DNA of 49,693 nt from Candidatus Fimousia stercorigallinarum. Its GTDB lineage: Bacteria; Bacillota; Clostridia; Lachnospirales; Lachnospiraceae. Both the position numbers and the translations under genes were made by a program. The notes beneath the pieces were generated by a model. The model was not told the origin of the DNA and did not search any database. It worked only from the letters and a program-made list of their open reading frames with translations. Position 1 is the stretch's first letter; each line of letters begins with the position of its first letter. The DNA is taken from assembly GCA_018715775.1 (NCBI GenBank), contig DVKZ01000003.1, positions 1-49,693 of the forward strand, written 5' to 3'. Of this stretch, positions 17,598 to 26,382 are shown piece after piece.

Positions 17598-19043
17598 TTA
17601 TTTACTTCTTCTTCGTACTACCACTACAACAACACCGATGATCAATAATGCAGCCGGTATGCCGATCACAGATGCAAAAGATACCATCTGTACGGCAGCT
17701 GTCGTATAAGTTGCTGTATCGCTGTCTCCGGATTTTGCCTTGATAGAGATTTTATCTTCCTGCTGCGTCAGAGAATTAACACAGTTTGATATAAAATCAG
17801 AGTTTGCACCGGATACGTAGGCATCGATCTCACTTAAGATCATATTCGAGCATCCGATCACGACTGCTTGCGGATTTCCCTCTTCATCGACCGTTTCTGC
17901 TGCAAGAGCAAACGGTCCGTCAATATCACCGTCTTCTTTTTCTATCGTATTGCTTTCTGTATTCACCTTGGAAAAAGCATCGTCCGTGGTCGATAACAGT
18001 ACCGTCGCATCGTCGGTTACTGTCAATCCCTTCGATACCGGCGTTAATATATAAGAGGAGTTCGTGATCAGACTGTCTGTGATCTCAGAACTTTCAATCG
18101 TTGGAAGAATGTACGTCGGATACCCCTGCATATACTGGGAAGCATCCGTTTCTACCACGATACCGTCATTAATTTCAACACCATAGGTGCCTAACAGGCT
18201 TTCAAAGCGGCTCAACGAATCCGCCTCTACATTACATACATAGAACAGCTTTCCGCCATCTTCCATATAAGATCTTACTTTCTTAAGATCCGCTGCCGTA
18301 ATATCGCTTGTCGGCGCATTGATCAAAAGGATCGCACAATCATCCGGGACTGCTTCCTCTGTCAGCAGGTTCAATTCTTTAAATTCATAGTTATCGGATT
18401 CAATCGTACTCTGGAAAGAACTGTCAAACTCCTGTTCTCCATGACCGGTCAATGTATAGATGATCGGTGTTTCATCGGAAACAACATAATTGATCGCCGA
18501 AGTGATGCAGGATTCCAGATTAATCCCTGTTGTATAATTTCCGCTGCTATCGATATCATACGTAATAAAATCATCTGAAGATACATATCGGGACTTATCA
18601 CCGGAAACAACGATCACATCGCCTTCTACCGCAGTCTGGCTGCCCGACAGATATTCACTTGCAAAGTTCGGATACAGCTCCATATCCCGATATCCGATAG
18701 AAACATGATCGGAATTCTTTTCATACTGTTCCGCAATCTGCAAGTAACTGTCATCCACATTTTTCTTGCTGGCAAGAAAATAGATCGTTACATCATCTTC
18801 CAGATTTTTCAGGATTTTCTTAGACTGAGAGGAAAGTGAAAAGATTTTATTTTCCGTCACATCATAACTCCAGTTTACTCTCGTCACCAGAACATTGGCA
18901 AGCACCGCAATGATGATCACAAGGACGATCGACGTAGCCGATAAAGCTCCCAGTGTCTTCTTGGCTTTTACTCCGGCAATAGGAGCTGCTTTTGTTTTTT
19001 TCTCGGATTTCTTTTCCCGTTTCCATTTATGTTTTAAATTCAT
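17598..19043 (-). CDS. GldG-family ABC auxiliary membrane protein
   Basis: 481 residues. A basic N-terminus, one membrane helix (about 34-55), a large outside region starting with the family signature WSYDVTENKIFSLSSQSKKIL, and a C-terminal helix (about 450-475) ending in VVRRRSK. The family (GldG/IflA, DUF4350-like) accompanies ABC-2 transporters of the GldA/GldF type; in Firmicutes the substrate is unknown. It is the last gene of a three-gene operon, 15 bp after the permease. Confidence 0.85.
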   Translation of the reverse strand: MNLKHKWKREKKSEKKTKAAPIAGVKAKKTLGALSATSIVLVIIIAVLANVLVTRVNWSYDVTENKIFSLSSQSKKILKNLEDDVTIYFLASKKNVDDSYLQIAEQYEKNSDHVSIGYRDMELYPNFASEYLSGSQTAVEGDVIVVSGDKSRYVSSDDFITYDIDSSGNYTTGINLESCITSAINYVVSDETPIIYTLTGHGEQEFDSSFQSTIESDNYEFKELNLLTEEAVPDDCAILLINAPTSDITAADLKKVRSYMEDGGKLFYVCNVEADSLSRFESLLGTYGVEINDGIVVETDASQYMQGYPTYILPTIESSEITDSLITNSSYILTPVSKGLTVTDDATVLLSTTDDAFSKVNTESNTIEKEDGDIDGPFALAAETVDEEGNPQAVVIGCSNMILSEIDAYVSGANSDFISNCVNSLTQQEDKISIKAKSGDSDTATYTTAAVQMVSFASVIGIPAALLIIGVVVVVVRRRSK

Positions 19044-19058
19044 TTTATCCGCACCTCC

Positions 19059-19925
19059 TTATTTCCATCTTCTATGCTCTAAAATCTGTGTTCCGATAAA
19101 AAGAGACACAACAATAAACGAACAATAATAAACAACAGAGGATACATTTAATACTCCATTGATAAAGTTATTAAAACGGTCCATTAAGGAGAACCATGAA
19201 ATGATATTAGCCATTCCATTATCATACAATTCCGGCTTCCAAACATATACGCCAATAACCGCTGCAATCGGAACAATACCGGAAATCGCCGTTATGATCT
19301 TATCTTTCGTTTCCGCATAAAACATCCATGCCAGCAGACATGCTGCTACAATAAGTACCAGCATCGTAAAAATGCCGTTTGACGGGAACATATCCGTAAT
19401 ATACGGCATCATAAACATCAGTAGGAACAGAGCAAAACTCAGTACCGCTGCGATCATCTGATGCTCTGTCACACAAGAGATCAGAAGTCCGATCGCGATC
19501 AGCCCGGCTCCTAGCAAAAAGGTCCCTAAAAATCCGGTTAATGTCATCGGCCAGTTAACGGTTCCAAACATGCTCGTAAATAACGGGAACAATGCAATGA
19601 TCAACAGAGATATCAAAAACAGTGTGACCGCTGCCAGATACTTGCCAAGCACGATTTCCCATGTCCGTACCGGCGCAGTAAATAACAGCTGATCCGTCTT
19701 TTGCCTCTTTTCTTCCGAAATCAGCCGCATGGATAAGATCGGGATGGCGATCAAAAAGATGATCGTTACATTTCCTAATACATAACTTGCAAAATTGGTA
19801 ACCGCATTGATCACACAATAATAAACATAATAAATTGCAATGGCTACCGTAAAGAATGCCAGATACACATATCCGGTCATTGAGTAGAAATAGCTTTTCA
19901 GCTCTTTCAGATAAATTGCTTTCAT
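19059..19925 (-). CDS. ABC-2 type permease (GldF-like)
   Basis: 288 residues with six predicted membrane helices. It opens with KAIYLKELKSYFYSMTGYVY, the usual start of GldF/NosY-like ABC-2 permeases, and contains the conserved amphipathic stretch LSMRLISEEKRQKTDQLLFT. It directly follows the ATPase gene (1 bp between stop and start) and precedes the GldG-like gene, so the three proteins form one export complex in the inner membrane. Cargo unknown. Confidence 0.88.
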   Translation of the reverse strand: MKAIYLKELKSYFYSMTGYVYLAFFTVAIAIYYVYYCVINAVTNFASYVLGNVTIIFLIAIPILSMRLISEEKRQKTDQLLFTAPVRTWEIVLGKYLAAVTLFLISLLIIALFPLFTSMFGTVNWPMTLTGFLGTFLLGAGLIAIGLLISCVTEHQMIAAVLSFALFLLMFMMPYITDMFPSNGIFTMLVLIVAACLLAWMFYAETKDKIITAISGIVPIAAVIGVYVWKPELYDNGMANIISWFSLMDRFNNFINGVLNVSSVVYYCSFIVVSLFIGTQILEHRRWK

Positions 19926-19926
19926 T

Positions 19927-20874
19927 TTATTTCACCTCATTTTCCTTTCCGGTAAGCTGTAAAAATACATCTTCCAAAGATTTTGTTTCATGTTCCATAT
20001 TCAGGATCGGAATCTTCTTTTCTGCAAAATAGAAGAACAGCTGATCTCTGACATCTTCCTCGGATTCAACGATTTCCGCCTTGATCAGCCACTGGCCGTC
20101 ATCTTTCGATTCCAACTCGTAAGAAGAGAAATATCCGCATTCCGATGCGGCCATATCAATATCTTCCTTCTCTCCTTTTACTATAATATTCAGAGCATCT
20201 TTGTCTCCCAAGTGTTCTTCCAGTTCCTCTGCCGTACCCTGAGCAATCACTTTTCCCCGGTCAATGATGATTACGCTGTCGCATACCGCACTGATCTCCG
20301 ATAAAATATGAGAACTTAAAATAATCGTATGCGTTTTTGCCAACTCTTTAATCAATTCCCTCATATTTATGATCTGTTTCGGATCCAGACCGACGGTCGG
20401 TTCATCCAGAATCAGCAATTCCGGACTTCCCAGCAGAGCCTGAGCAAGACCAACACGCTGTTTATATCCTTTTGACAAGAATTTGATCAGTCGATTCTCA
20501 TATTCTCCCAGCTCTGTCATCCGGATCACTTCCTCAACCTGTGCTTTTCGCTCTTTCTTTTTAACTTTTTTTAACTGTGCCACAAAATTTAAATATTCTC
20601 TGACTTTCATATCCAGATACAGAGGAGGAATCTCCGGCAGATATCCGATCAGTTTTTTCGCTTTCATCGGTTCTGTCAAAATATCATAGCCGTCAATCTT
20701 TACTTCTCCCGAGGTTGCAGAAAGATATCCCGTCATGATATTCATTGTCGTCGATTTTCCCGCGCCGTTTGGTCCGAGCAGACCCAGGATCTGCCCTTTT
20801 TCCACCGTAAAATTAATACCTTGCAGCGCCGTTTTATTTCCATACTGCTTTACTAAATTTGTAACTTGTATCAT
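19927..20874 (-). CDS. ABC transporter ATP-binding protein (GldA-like)
   Basis: 315 residues. Walker A (GLLGPNGAGKST), signature loop (LSKGYKQRVGLAQALL), Walker B (LLILDEPTVGLD) and the switch His (ILSSHIL) are intact, followed by a C-terminal extension of about 90 residues typical of ABC-2 exporter ATPases. The ATG at 20874 is used because AAGGGAG lies 7 bp upstream; a TTG 7 codons earlier precedes that site. It heads the ATPase-permease-GldG operon. Confidence 0.92.
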   Translation of the reverse strand: MIQVTNLVKQYGNKTALQGINFTVEKGQILGLLGPNGAGKSTTMNIMTGYLSATSGEVKIDGYDILTEPMKAKKLIGYLPEIPPLYLDMKVREYLNFVAQLKKVKKKERKAQVEEVIRMTELGEYENRLIKFLSKGYKQRVGLAQALLGSPELLILDEPTVGLDPKQIINMRELIKELAKTHTIILSSHILSEISAVCDSVIIIDRGKVIAQGTAEELEEHLGDKDALNIIVKGEKEDIDMAASECGYFSSYELESKDDGQWLIKAEIVESEEDVRDQLFFYFAEKKIPILNMEHETKSLEDVFLQLTGKENEVK

Positions 20875-20979
20875 CGGTTGACTCCCTTCTTTCAAATCTA
20901 CGACTCATTATAAATCATAAATGCGAATACTTTGTGAACAATGGTACCTAAAATAAAATTTTCGATACAATTATCATAA

Positions 20980-21010
20980 TAAAAAAACTGCCGTATTTTT
21001 ATACGACAGT
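20980..21010 (-). terminator. Terminator after the zinc-ribbon gene
   Basis: On the minus strand ACTGTCGTAT pairs with ATACGGCAGT around an AAAA loop, followed by seven T. It lies about 50 nt past the stop. Confidence 0.85.
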
Positions 21011-21061
21011 CTTTTGTATCCGGGAAAGGTACGCGGCAAATCCGGATGCCTCCCTTTTTCG

Positions 21062-21412
21062 TTAAATGCTTTCTCCGCAATTACTGCAGTAATTGCTGTC
21101 TTTATCCACCATCTCACCACAATTTGGACAAGGTTTCTTACCTTTTAGCTGCTGAATCTCATTTTCAAGCACGCCGATTGCCGACAATCTTGCCTCTACT
21201 TCATTAAAATCCACGAGATCTTCTTCCGCAGGTACATCTTTCATTGCTTCATAGAAGCGCTGGCCGATCCGCGCATAACATTCTTCCAGTTTCTGCTTTT
21301 CGGTATGCAGCTGAGTGGTCTTAACCGTAATATCCGCTACATCCTTTGCCTTTTCTGCAGCCTGTTTCCCAACAGAGGATAAATTCTTTTGTAAACTATC
21401 CAGAAATGCCAT
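21062..21412 (-). CDS. Small zinc-ribbon protein
   Basis: 116 residues. The first ~85 residues are helical and probably coiled-coil (KQAAEKAKDVADITVKTTQL, then EVEARLSAIGVLENEIQQL). The C-terminus is a zinc ribbon, CPNCGEMVDKDSNYCSNCG, with four Cys. Such proteins are common in Firmicutes and have no assigned function; zinc-ribbon tails often mediate protein or nucleic-acid contacts. The start at 21412 has AAAGGACGTG upstream; longer versions would overlap thrC. It lies 35 bp downstream of thrC on the same strand and has its own terminator. Confidence 0.8.
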   Translation of the reverse strand: MAFLDSLQKNLSSVGKQAAEKAKDVADITVKTTQLHTEKQKLEECYARIGQRFYEAMKDVPAEEDLVDFNEVEARLSAIGVLENEIQQLKGKKPCPNCGEMVDKDSNYCSNCGESI

Positions 21413-21447
21413 CTTTTTCACGTCCTTTCGTTTATATGCATGTTTTT

Positions 21448-22935
21448 TTAAATTCCTAAAATTTTCTTCACTTCTGCCAGCATCTCTTCTTTTGCGCATA
21501 CCGTATGATGAAGAACCGGTGCTGTCCGGATCTCTTCGATCGCATTCGGTACCGTTGTTCCCGAAATCTTGCTCAGTTCATCTACCAATTCAAAATCCGT
21601 CTGGCTGTCATATGCCGGATCGATCGCATTCATAACGCTGCGTGTAAACTTATATGGACTTGCCGTCGATGCGATCACAGCCGGTGTATGATCCGCCGTA
21701 TCTGCAACGTACTGGTCATATCCATGTGCAGCTACCGCCGTATGCGTATCCATCACATATCCTGTCTCTTCATAAGTCTTCTTGATCTCTTCCGCTGTTT
21801 CCGCTTCCGTCGTATAAACACCGACAAAATCCGCTAAATTCGCCTTCATCTCATCTGTGATCGTATACTTCCCTTCTGAAGCAAGATCCTGCATCAATTC
21901 CGCACACTTATCAGCATTGCTTCCTGCAATCTTATGAATCAGACGTTCCAGGTTGCTGGAGATCAGAATATCCATCGACGGAGAAGAAGTCAGGATAAAG
22001 TCACGATTCTTATCATAAATGCCGGTCTGGAAGAAATCAAATAATACTTTATTCTCATTCGAAGCGCAGATCAGTTTTCGGATTGGAATTCCCATTTGCT
22101 TTGCATAGTAAGCTGCTAAAATATTACCAAAGTTACCTGTTGGAACAACCACATTCATCGGATCCCCATCCGCAAGCACCTGCTCTGCTGCAAGCTTTGC
22201 ATAAGAATATACATAATATACGATCTGTGGAACCAGACGTCCGATATTAATAGAGTTCGCCGATGAAAACTGGTAACCTGCCGCATCCATCTCTTCCGCA
22301 AGCACAGCATCTGAAAACATCTTCTTCACGCCTGTCTGTGCGTCATCAAAATTTCCTTTGATTCCGATCACGTAAGTATTCTCACCCTTTTGCGTTACCA
22401 TCTGCTTTTCCTGGATCGGGCTTACGCCGTCTTTTGGATAAAATACGATGATCTTTGTTCCCGGAACATCCGCAAAACCTGCCAATGCTGCCTTACCGGT
22501 ATCCCCGGATGTTGCTGTTAAGATCACAATCTCATTCTTAACATCATTCTTTTTTGCTGCTGTCACTAACAGATACGGCAAAATGGAAAGCGCCATATCC
22601 TTAAATGCGATCGTCGATCCGTGGAATAACTGAAGATGATAAGCATCGCCTACTTTTACGATCGGTACGATCTCCGGCGTGTCAAATTTATCATCATATG
22701 CATGATTGATACAATCCTTTAACTCTTCTTCTGTAAAATCTGTTAAAAACAGTTTCATCACCTCATAAGCAACTTCCTGATAGCTCATCTGTGCCAGCTT
22801 TTTAACCGGTACGGTAAGTTTCGGGATCTCCGTCGGCACAAAAAGTCCGCTGTTATTGGCCAGACCTTTTAAGATTGCCTGAGAAGCAGTTGCTGTTTCG
22901 TTATCATTTCTTGTACTTTTATAAATCAGATTCAT
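21448..22935 (-). CDS. thrC: Threonine synthase
   Basis: About 495 residues, PLP-dependent, converting O-phosphohomoserine to threonine. The PLP lysine is in GSTIAFKDMALSILPYL; the phosphate-binding and active-site segments ATSGDTGKAALAGF and VPTGNFGNILAAYYAKQMG are intact. The N-terminal YKSTRNDNE matches the long fungal/Gram-negative-type family. Three ATGs are close together (22944, 22938, 22935). The ribosome site AAAAGGA abuts the first, so the third, or possibly the second, is likelier. An extended -10 promoter lies upstream. Confidence 0.95.
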   Translation of the reverse strand: MNLIYKSTRNDNETATASQAILKGLANNSGLFVPTEIPKLTVPVKKLAQMSYQEVAYEVMKLFLTDFTEEELKDCINHAYDDKFDTPEIVPIVKVGDAYHLQLFHGSTIAFKDMALSILPYLLVTAAKKNDVKNEIVILTATSGDTGKAALAGFADVPGTKIIVFYPKDGVSPIQEKQMVTQKGENTYVIGIKGNFDDAQTGVKKMFSDAVLAEEMDAAGYQFSSANSINIGRLVPQIVYYVYSYAKLAAEQVLADGDPMNVVVPTGNFGNILAAYYAKQMGIPIRKLICASNENKVLFDFFQTGIYDKNRDFILTSSPSMDILISSNLERLIHKIAGSNADKCAELMQDLASEGKYTITDEMKANLADFVGVYTTEAETAEEIKKTYEETGYVMDTHTAVAAHGYDQYVADTADHTPAVIASTASPYKFTRSVMNAIDPAYDSQTDFELVDELSKISGTTVPNAIEEIRTAPVLHHTVCAKEEMLAEVKKILGI

Positions 22936-22996
22936 CATTTCCATCCTTTTCTATGTAAATTTCTTTCTGCTATGAGGACAGAGTCTCACACATTCC

Positions 22997-23026
22997 AGTA
23001 TAGCATAACCCCTTTTTCGCTGTCTA
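22997..23026 (-). promoter_or_regulatory. Promoter of thrC
   Basis: TAGACA (23021-23026), 18-bp spacer, extended -10 TGCTATACT (hexamer 22997-23002) on the minus strand, about 60 bp upstream of the thrC start. Confidence 0.6.
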
Positions 23027-23124
23027 TGCATTTTTCGCTGAATCTTTTCCCCGATTCCGGACAATCTTCGTTCTTTTGTTACAAACATATGTCTTTGTAC
23101 CGCGTTCACCCTGTGCTAACGACT

Positions 23125-23430
23125 TTACGATCTGCGAAGCCACCAGCGGTGCAGTTCTACGCTATATACAAGCTCACCACGAATGATGCTCCCCTGGATC
23201 AGAAGTCCGATCTCATAACGGATCAACGGCCATGCGGCCTCATGCTCTTCTTTCATAGAATAAATCTTGTAAACTTTGAGGCGCATCCGTTGCTGCTCTT
23301 CATCCTCCAGCTGTAGGAAGACAGGACGAAGCTCACCTTTCGCGTTAAAATTCGCCAAGACAGCAACTTCCTGTCCATCAATCCGAACTTCATTCGAATA
23401 TTCTACATTCTGCTTCTCAACAACTCCCAT
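23125..23430 (-). CDS. Conserved-looking hypothetical protein, possibly LexA-controlled
   Basis: 101 residues, no membrane segment. It reads like a compact beta-rich domain (VRIDGQEVAVLANFNAKGEL, then EEQQRMRLKVYKIYSMKEE and ending HRWWLRRS). I do not recognise the family. Start at 23430 with GAGGAG 8 bp upstream; the longer open frame would overlap the nitroreductase gene and has no ribosome site. The promoter carries GAACATATGTTTG, a close match to the Gram-positive LexA box, so SOS induction is possible. Confidence 0.7.
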   Translation of the reverse strand: MGVVEKQNVEYSNEVRIDGQEVAVLANFNAKGELRPVFLQLEDEEQQRMRLKVYKIYSMKEEHEAAWPLIRYEIGLLIQGSIIRGELVYSVELHRWWLRRS

Positions 23431-23462
23431 ACAGCAACTCCTCGATTCCTTTCTTTGAAACC

Positions 23463-23483
23463 ATTGTACCAAACATATGTTCT
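23463..23483 (-). promoter_or_regulatory. LexA-like box overlapping a -10 element
   Basis: On the minus strand AGAACATATGTTTG (23470-23483) is followed directly by TACAAT (23463-23468). The consensus for Gram-positive LexA is CGAACRNRYGTTYC; the inner GAAC-N4-GTTT core fits, the outer bases do not. Confidence 0.5.
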
Positions 23484-23527
23484 GTTGTAAAGTGGCAATT
23501 TCTTCATTGACAGACAGACGATTCCGT

Positions 23528-24187
23528 TTATCGTACCTTTCTTCCGCTCGCTGCTTCAAAATGATATTTTACAATCCCAAGATCGATCTTCGTATAAAAT
23601 CCGAACCCGGAAATACGGATCACCGGTTCTCCATCTTTGATTCCAATACAAAACTTCTGCTGATTCAACGCCGTCGGTGCAAGAACTGCTGCCTGTGCTC
23701 CCTGATAAAACCAATCCGGCATCACTCCTTTCGAAACCGTGACATCTTGCACGGATTTTCCCTTATGCATCATCCCCTGGTCCTCTCCATATCCGACCGC
23801 AATAACGATCACCAGTGTTTCTTCCGACGGGATCATTTTTTTCACAGCGTGTTTATTAAATGTCAGAGCCACCCAGCACGTATTCAATCCGAGCTTTTGC
23901 GCCTCTAACACCATTTTTTCACCATAATAGCCGCATCTCTCTTCCAGGTCATCGCTCTTTTTGCCAGACAAAATCATATAGTTATGAACATTTTTAAATT
24001 TTCCATAATGAGCCATCGCAGAATCAAATCCCTTTGAATCATCATATCGCATCCGGATACGGATTCCTCCCTGTAAGCTGCATATCTTTGCCAATTCATT
24101 TAATTTTGCTCGCTTCTCCGACTCAATCTGTTTCGTCGTATAAGCTCTGACCGAATGTCTTTCCCTGATTGCCTGCATGGTATCCAT
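23528..24187 (-). CDS. Nitroreductase family protein
   Basis: 219 residues, an FMN-dependent oxidoreductase-like protein. The N-terminal AIRERHSVRAYTTKQIE is the FMN-phosphate-binding start of the family, and YYGEKMVLEAQKLGLNTCWVAL is the conserved central helix and strand. The C-terminal half (TALNQQKFCIGIKDGEPVI) resembles the nitroreductase subset with a TM1586-like nitroreductase domain. The substrate is unknown. The ATG at 24187 has GGAGG 8 bp upstream, which favours it over the longer frame. Confidence 0.85.
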   Translation of the reverse strand: MDTMQAIRERHSVRAYTTKQIESEKRAKLNELAKICSLQGGIRIRMRYDDSKGFDSAMAHYGKFKNVHNYMILSGKKSDDLEERCGYYGEKMVLEAQKLGLNTCWVALTFNKHAVKKMIPSEETLVIVIAVGYGEDQGMMHKGKSVQDVTVSKGVMPDWFYQGAQAAVLAPTALNQQKFCIGIKDGEPVIRISGFGFYTKIDLGIVKYHFEAASGRKVR

Positions 24188-24281
24188 ACTGATTTCCTCC
24201 ATTCTTTTTGAAATAATGAAAAACAAAAACCCCTCATTCATGATGCCTTTTCAGGACCTCTCACGAAAAAGGGGGTCTTCT

Positions 24282-25103
24282 TTACAATAAATAGGTTTCT
24301 ATCGCTTCTGCGCATCCTTCATGATCACAATCCGCAACGATAACATCCGCGATCTTTTTCACATCTTCGTTCGCGTTTCCCATTGCAATTGCCAAACCGG
24401 CATATTTTAAAGCACCAAGATCATTATCCGCATCTCCCACAGCGATCGTCTGATCAATTGGAATGTCAAGATATTCACAAAGTTTCTTTAATCCGACGCC
24501 CTTATCCACGCCTTGTGCGGAAATTTCCAGAGAAGATATTTCCGAATATGCCATTGCAACTGCCAGTCCCGAATTTCGGATCCTTTGCTCCGTTCTGGCG
24601 CGACTTTCTATACTGGTATGATAAATATTCATTTTCTCCATCGGAAATGGATTTTCTTCATAAAATCTGCAAATATCTTCTACGCGTTTTGCAATCCTTT
24701 CAAACATACCTTTATAAATGCCCATATTATAGTCGTCCATCCGTTTCAACTGGTCTTCCTGTACAAACGATCCCATCGATAAAAAGTGGATCATGGTATC
24801 TTCCTCTTTTGCAATTTCCATTAACGCCCGGATTTCTTCCGGCATCAAAGGATTGGAATAAATCGTCTGTTTCTCCACCCAGTCATAAACCATGGCGCCG
24901 CTTGTACAATTCATATAACGAAGTCCTGGAATCAAATCTACATGATCCAGCAGCTCTGCCGGCCCTCTTCCGGTATTCAATACAACATGCTTTCCGGCAT
25001 CCACCGCTTTTGCGATCATTTGAATACTTTTTTGTGTGATTTCTTTATTCGAATTTAATAAAGTTCCATCCATATCAAATGCGATCAACTGGTACTTACT
25101 CAT
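24282..25103 (-). CDS. Cof-type HAD hydrolase (phosphatase)
   Basis: 273 residues. HAD motif I is AFDMDGTLLNSNK, motif II is VVLNTGRG, and motifs III/IV are KGVGLKKLCEYL and AVGDADNDLGALKYAG. The cap is the C2B type between motifs II and III. Cof proteins dephosphorylate sugar phosphates, FMN-pathway intermediates or other small phosphoesters; the specific substrate cannot be told. The start at 25103 is preceded by GGAGG; longer frames lack this. A TTGTCG-17-TAGGAT promoter lies just upstream. Confidence 0.9.
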   Translation of the reverse strand: MSKYQLIAFDMDGTLLNSNKEITQKSIQMIAKAVDAGKHVVLNTGRGPAELLDHVDLIPGLRYMNCTSGAMVYDWVEKQTIYSNPLMPEEIRALMEIAKEEDTMIHFLSMGSFVQEDQLKRMDDYNMGIYKGMFERIAKRVEDICRFYEENPFPMEKMNIYHTSIESRARTEQRIRNSGLAVAMAYSEISSLEISAQGVDKGVGLKKLCEYLDIPIDQTIAVGDADNDLGALKYAGLAIAMGNANEDVKKIADVIVADCDHEGCAEAIETYLL

Positions 25104-25126
25104 CTGTATATCCTCCATGTCATATG

Positions 25127-25155
25127 ATCCTAGCATAACAGAGAAAAAACGACAA
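25127..25155 (-). promoter_or_regulatory. Promoter of the Cof HAD gene
   Basis: TTGTCG (25150-25155), 17-bp spacer ending in TGC, -10 TAGGAT (25127-25132) on the minus strand. Confidence 0.55.
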
Positions 25156-25408
25156 GTAAAGAAAAGAATATCAAAAAATAATATATATATGTTATACTCT
25201 TAGTGGAAAAATTTTATAAACAAAACCATACGTTAAATTTACAAAGAAAACGGTCAAATTGACTGAATCGAAAAGCACGACACGGATCTGTATATCACAA
25301 GACAAAAAATTGTCCGACATTGAGTCGTTCCAAAACTATTTTGAGCGGTTCTAAAAGTAAATGTCCAAAGAGCCGTGCCTGCAAAGTCTGTTATTAATTC
25401 ATAGGAAA
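25156..25408. other. Gene-free stretch between the tmRNA terminator and the HAD promoter
   Basis: About 250 bp, very AT-rich at its left (AATATATATATGTTATACT near 25180). I see no open frame with a ribosome site, no terminator and no convincing RNA structure here. Confidence 0.5.
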
Positions 25409-25464
25409 CAAAAAAACCGCATGTCTAAGCCATTTCTCTAAACTTCGGCTTACTCATGCGGTTT
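25409..25464 (-). terminator. Terminator of the tmRNA gene
   Basis: On the minus strand AAACCGCATG and GTAAGCC pair with GGCTTAGA and CATGCGGTTT around a central loop, followed by a long T run (plus-strand A run at 25408-25416). Confidence 0.85.
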
Positions 25465-25473
25465 CTTTTAAAA

Positions 25474-25813
25474 TGGACCTGGCGGGAATCGAACCCGCGT
25501 CCGAAAACTCGTCCAGTCAGGCATCTCCCATTACAGTTCATGTTTTGACATTCCCTCCGCCGAACGCCCATGAACAGGCTTTCGACTTTAGTAGCTTCAT
25601 ATTACTTCACCTGGTGCAAAGCTTTACCAGATGAGGGTCCTGCATCTTTTGATACCCGGATTCCATACTGCAGGTGATATGGAGCGGGCAGCTGTCAATT
25701 AGGCAGCGTACGCTAATTTATTATCTGCGTTTATATTTAAGTTTGCACCGTAACGTGGTCCCTACGAATGGCTTCCCAACCTTCAAAATCCCCGTCGAAA
25801 CCAGTACAAGCCC
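25474..25813 (-). ncRNA. ssrA: tmRNA (transfer-messenger RNA)
   Basis: About 340 nt. The 5' end GGGCTTG pairs with CAGGTCC before the discriminator A at 25474, forming the tRNA-like acceptor with G.U pairs; CCA is not encoded. The T arm is GCGGGTTCGATTCCCGC and the 5' segment TGGTTTCGACGGGGATT is diagnostic. The tag frame (25699-25746) reads ANLNINADNKLAYAA then TAA, a typical Firmicutes degradation tag. The RNA rescues stalled ribosomes together with SmpB, encoded just upstream on the same strand. A TTGACA-17-TATAAT promoter at 25873-25901 implies a leader of about 50 nt removed by RNase P. Confidence 0.97.
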
Positions 25814-25872
25814 GGATTGGGATATCTCAAGATTGCTGGCTGCAGATAAATAAACAGCAATTATCAGATTTT

Positions 25873-25901
25873 ATTATACACAGAGGCTTTCGCAATGTCA
25901 A
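25873..25901 (-). promoter_or_regulatory. Promoter of ssrA
   Basis: Perfect TTGACA (25896-25901), 17-bp spacer, perfect TATAAT (25873-25878) on the minus strand, starting 11 bp after the smpB stop. This lets tmRNA be made strongly and independently of smpB. Confidence 0.9.
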
Positions 25902-25911
25902 TCTTTGTTTT

Positions 25912-26379
25912 TTAACGAAGCTGCATTTTCAGTTCACGCTGTGCTTCTCGCTTTTGATCCTTCTTCGCAATATCCTGACGCTTATCATATAATTTCTTAC
26001 CTTTTGCCAGCCCAATCTCCACTTTTACCAGACTGCCTTTAAAATATACACGCAAAGGCACGATCGTATATCCTTTTATCTGTGCCTTGCTTTCCAGACG
26101 GTAAATTTCCCCCTTATGCATCAACAGCTTTTTCACACGAAGAGGATCCTTATTAAAAATATTCCCCTTTTCATACGGATTTATGTGCATACGGTTAATA
26201 AAAATCTCACCATGATCAATGCTGATAAACGCTTCTTTAATGCTGCACTGCCCCTGGCGGAGTGACTTTACTTCTGTTCCGTGAAGTGCAATGCCCGCTT
26301 CATACGTTTCTTCAATAAAATAATCATGCCGGGCTTTTTTATTATTCGCGATCAACTTCATCCCACTTTGTTTTGCCAT
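25912..26379 (-). CDS. smpB: SsrA-binding protein SmpB
   Basis: 155 residues, an OB-fold protein that binds tmRNA and places it in the ribosomal A site during trans-translation. Family marks are [37 protein letters not shown], the [14 protein letters not shown] segment ([12 protein letters not shown]) and the basic C-terminal tail ([20 protein letters not shown]) that becomes helical in the mRNA channel. Start 26379 directly follows the RNase R stop (3 bp), so smpB is translated from the rnr transcript, with ssrA next. Confidence 0.97.
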   Translation of the reverse strand: MAKQSGMKLIANNKKARHDYFIEETYEAGIALHGTEVKSLRQGQCSIKEAFISIDHGEIFINRMHINPYEKGNIFNKDPLRVKKLLMHKGEIYRLESKAQIKGYTIVPLRVYFKGSLVKVEIGLAKGKKLYDKRQDIAKKDQKREAQRELKMQLR

Positions 26380-26382
26380 AAC

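Noticed and set aside
20898..21080. 60-codon minus-strand open frame before the ABC ATPase gene
   Set aside because: It covers the zinc-ribbon gene terminator and lacks a ribosome site.
22972..23316. 114-codon plus-strand frame opposite the LexA-box gene
   Set aside because: No ribosome site, low-complexity composition, and it opposes a better supported gene and the thrC promoter.
24241..24281. Terminator hairpin after the Cof HAD gene
   Set aside because: Only a 5-bp ACCCC/GGGGT stem with a long loop could be found, although a T run follows; too weak to call.
25474..25500. tRNA-like T arm (GCGGGTTCGATTCCCGC)
   Set aside because: It belongs to the tRNA-like domain of tmRNA; no anticodon arm is present.
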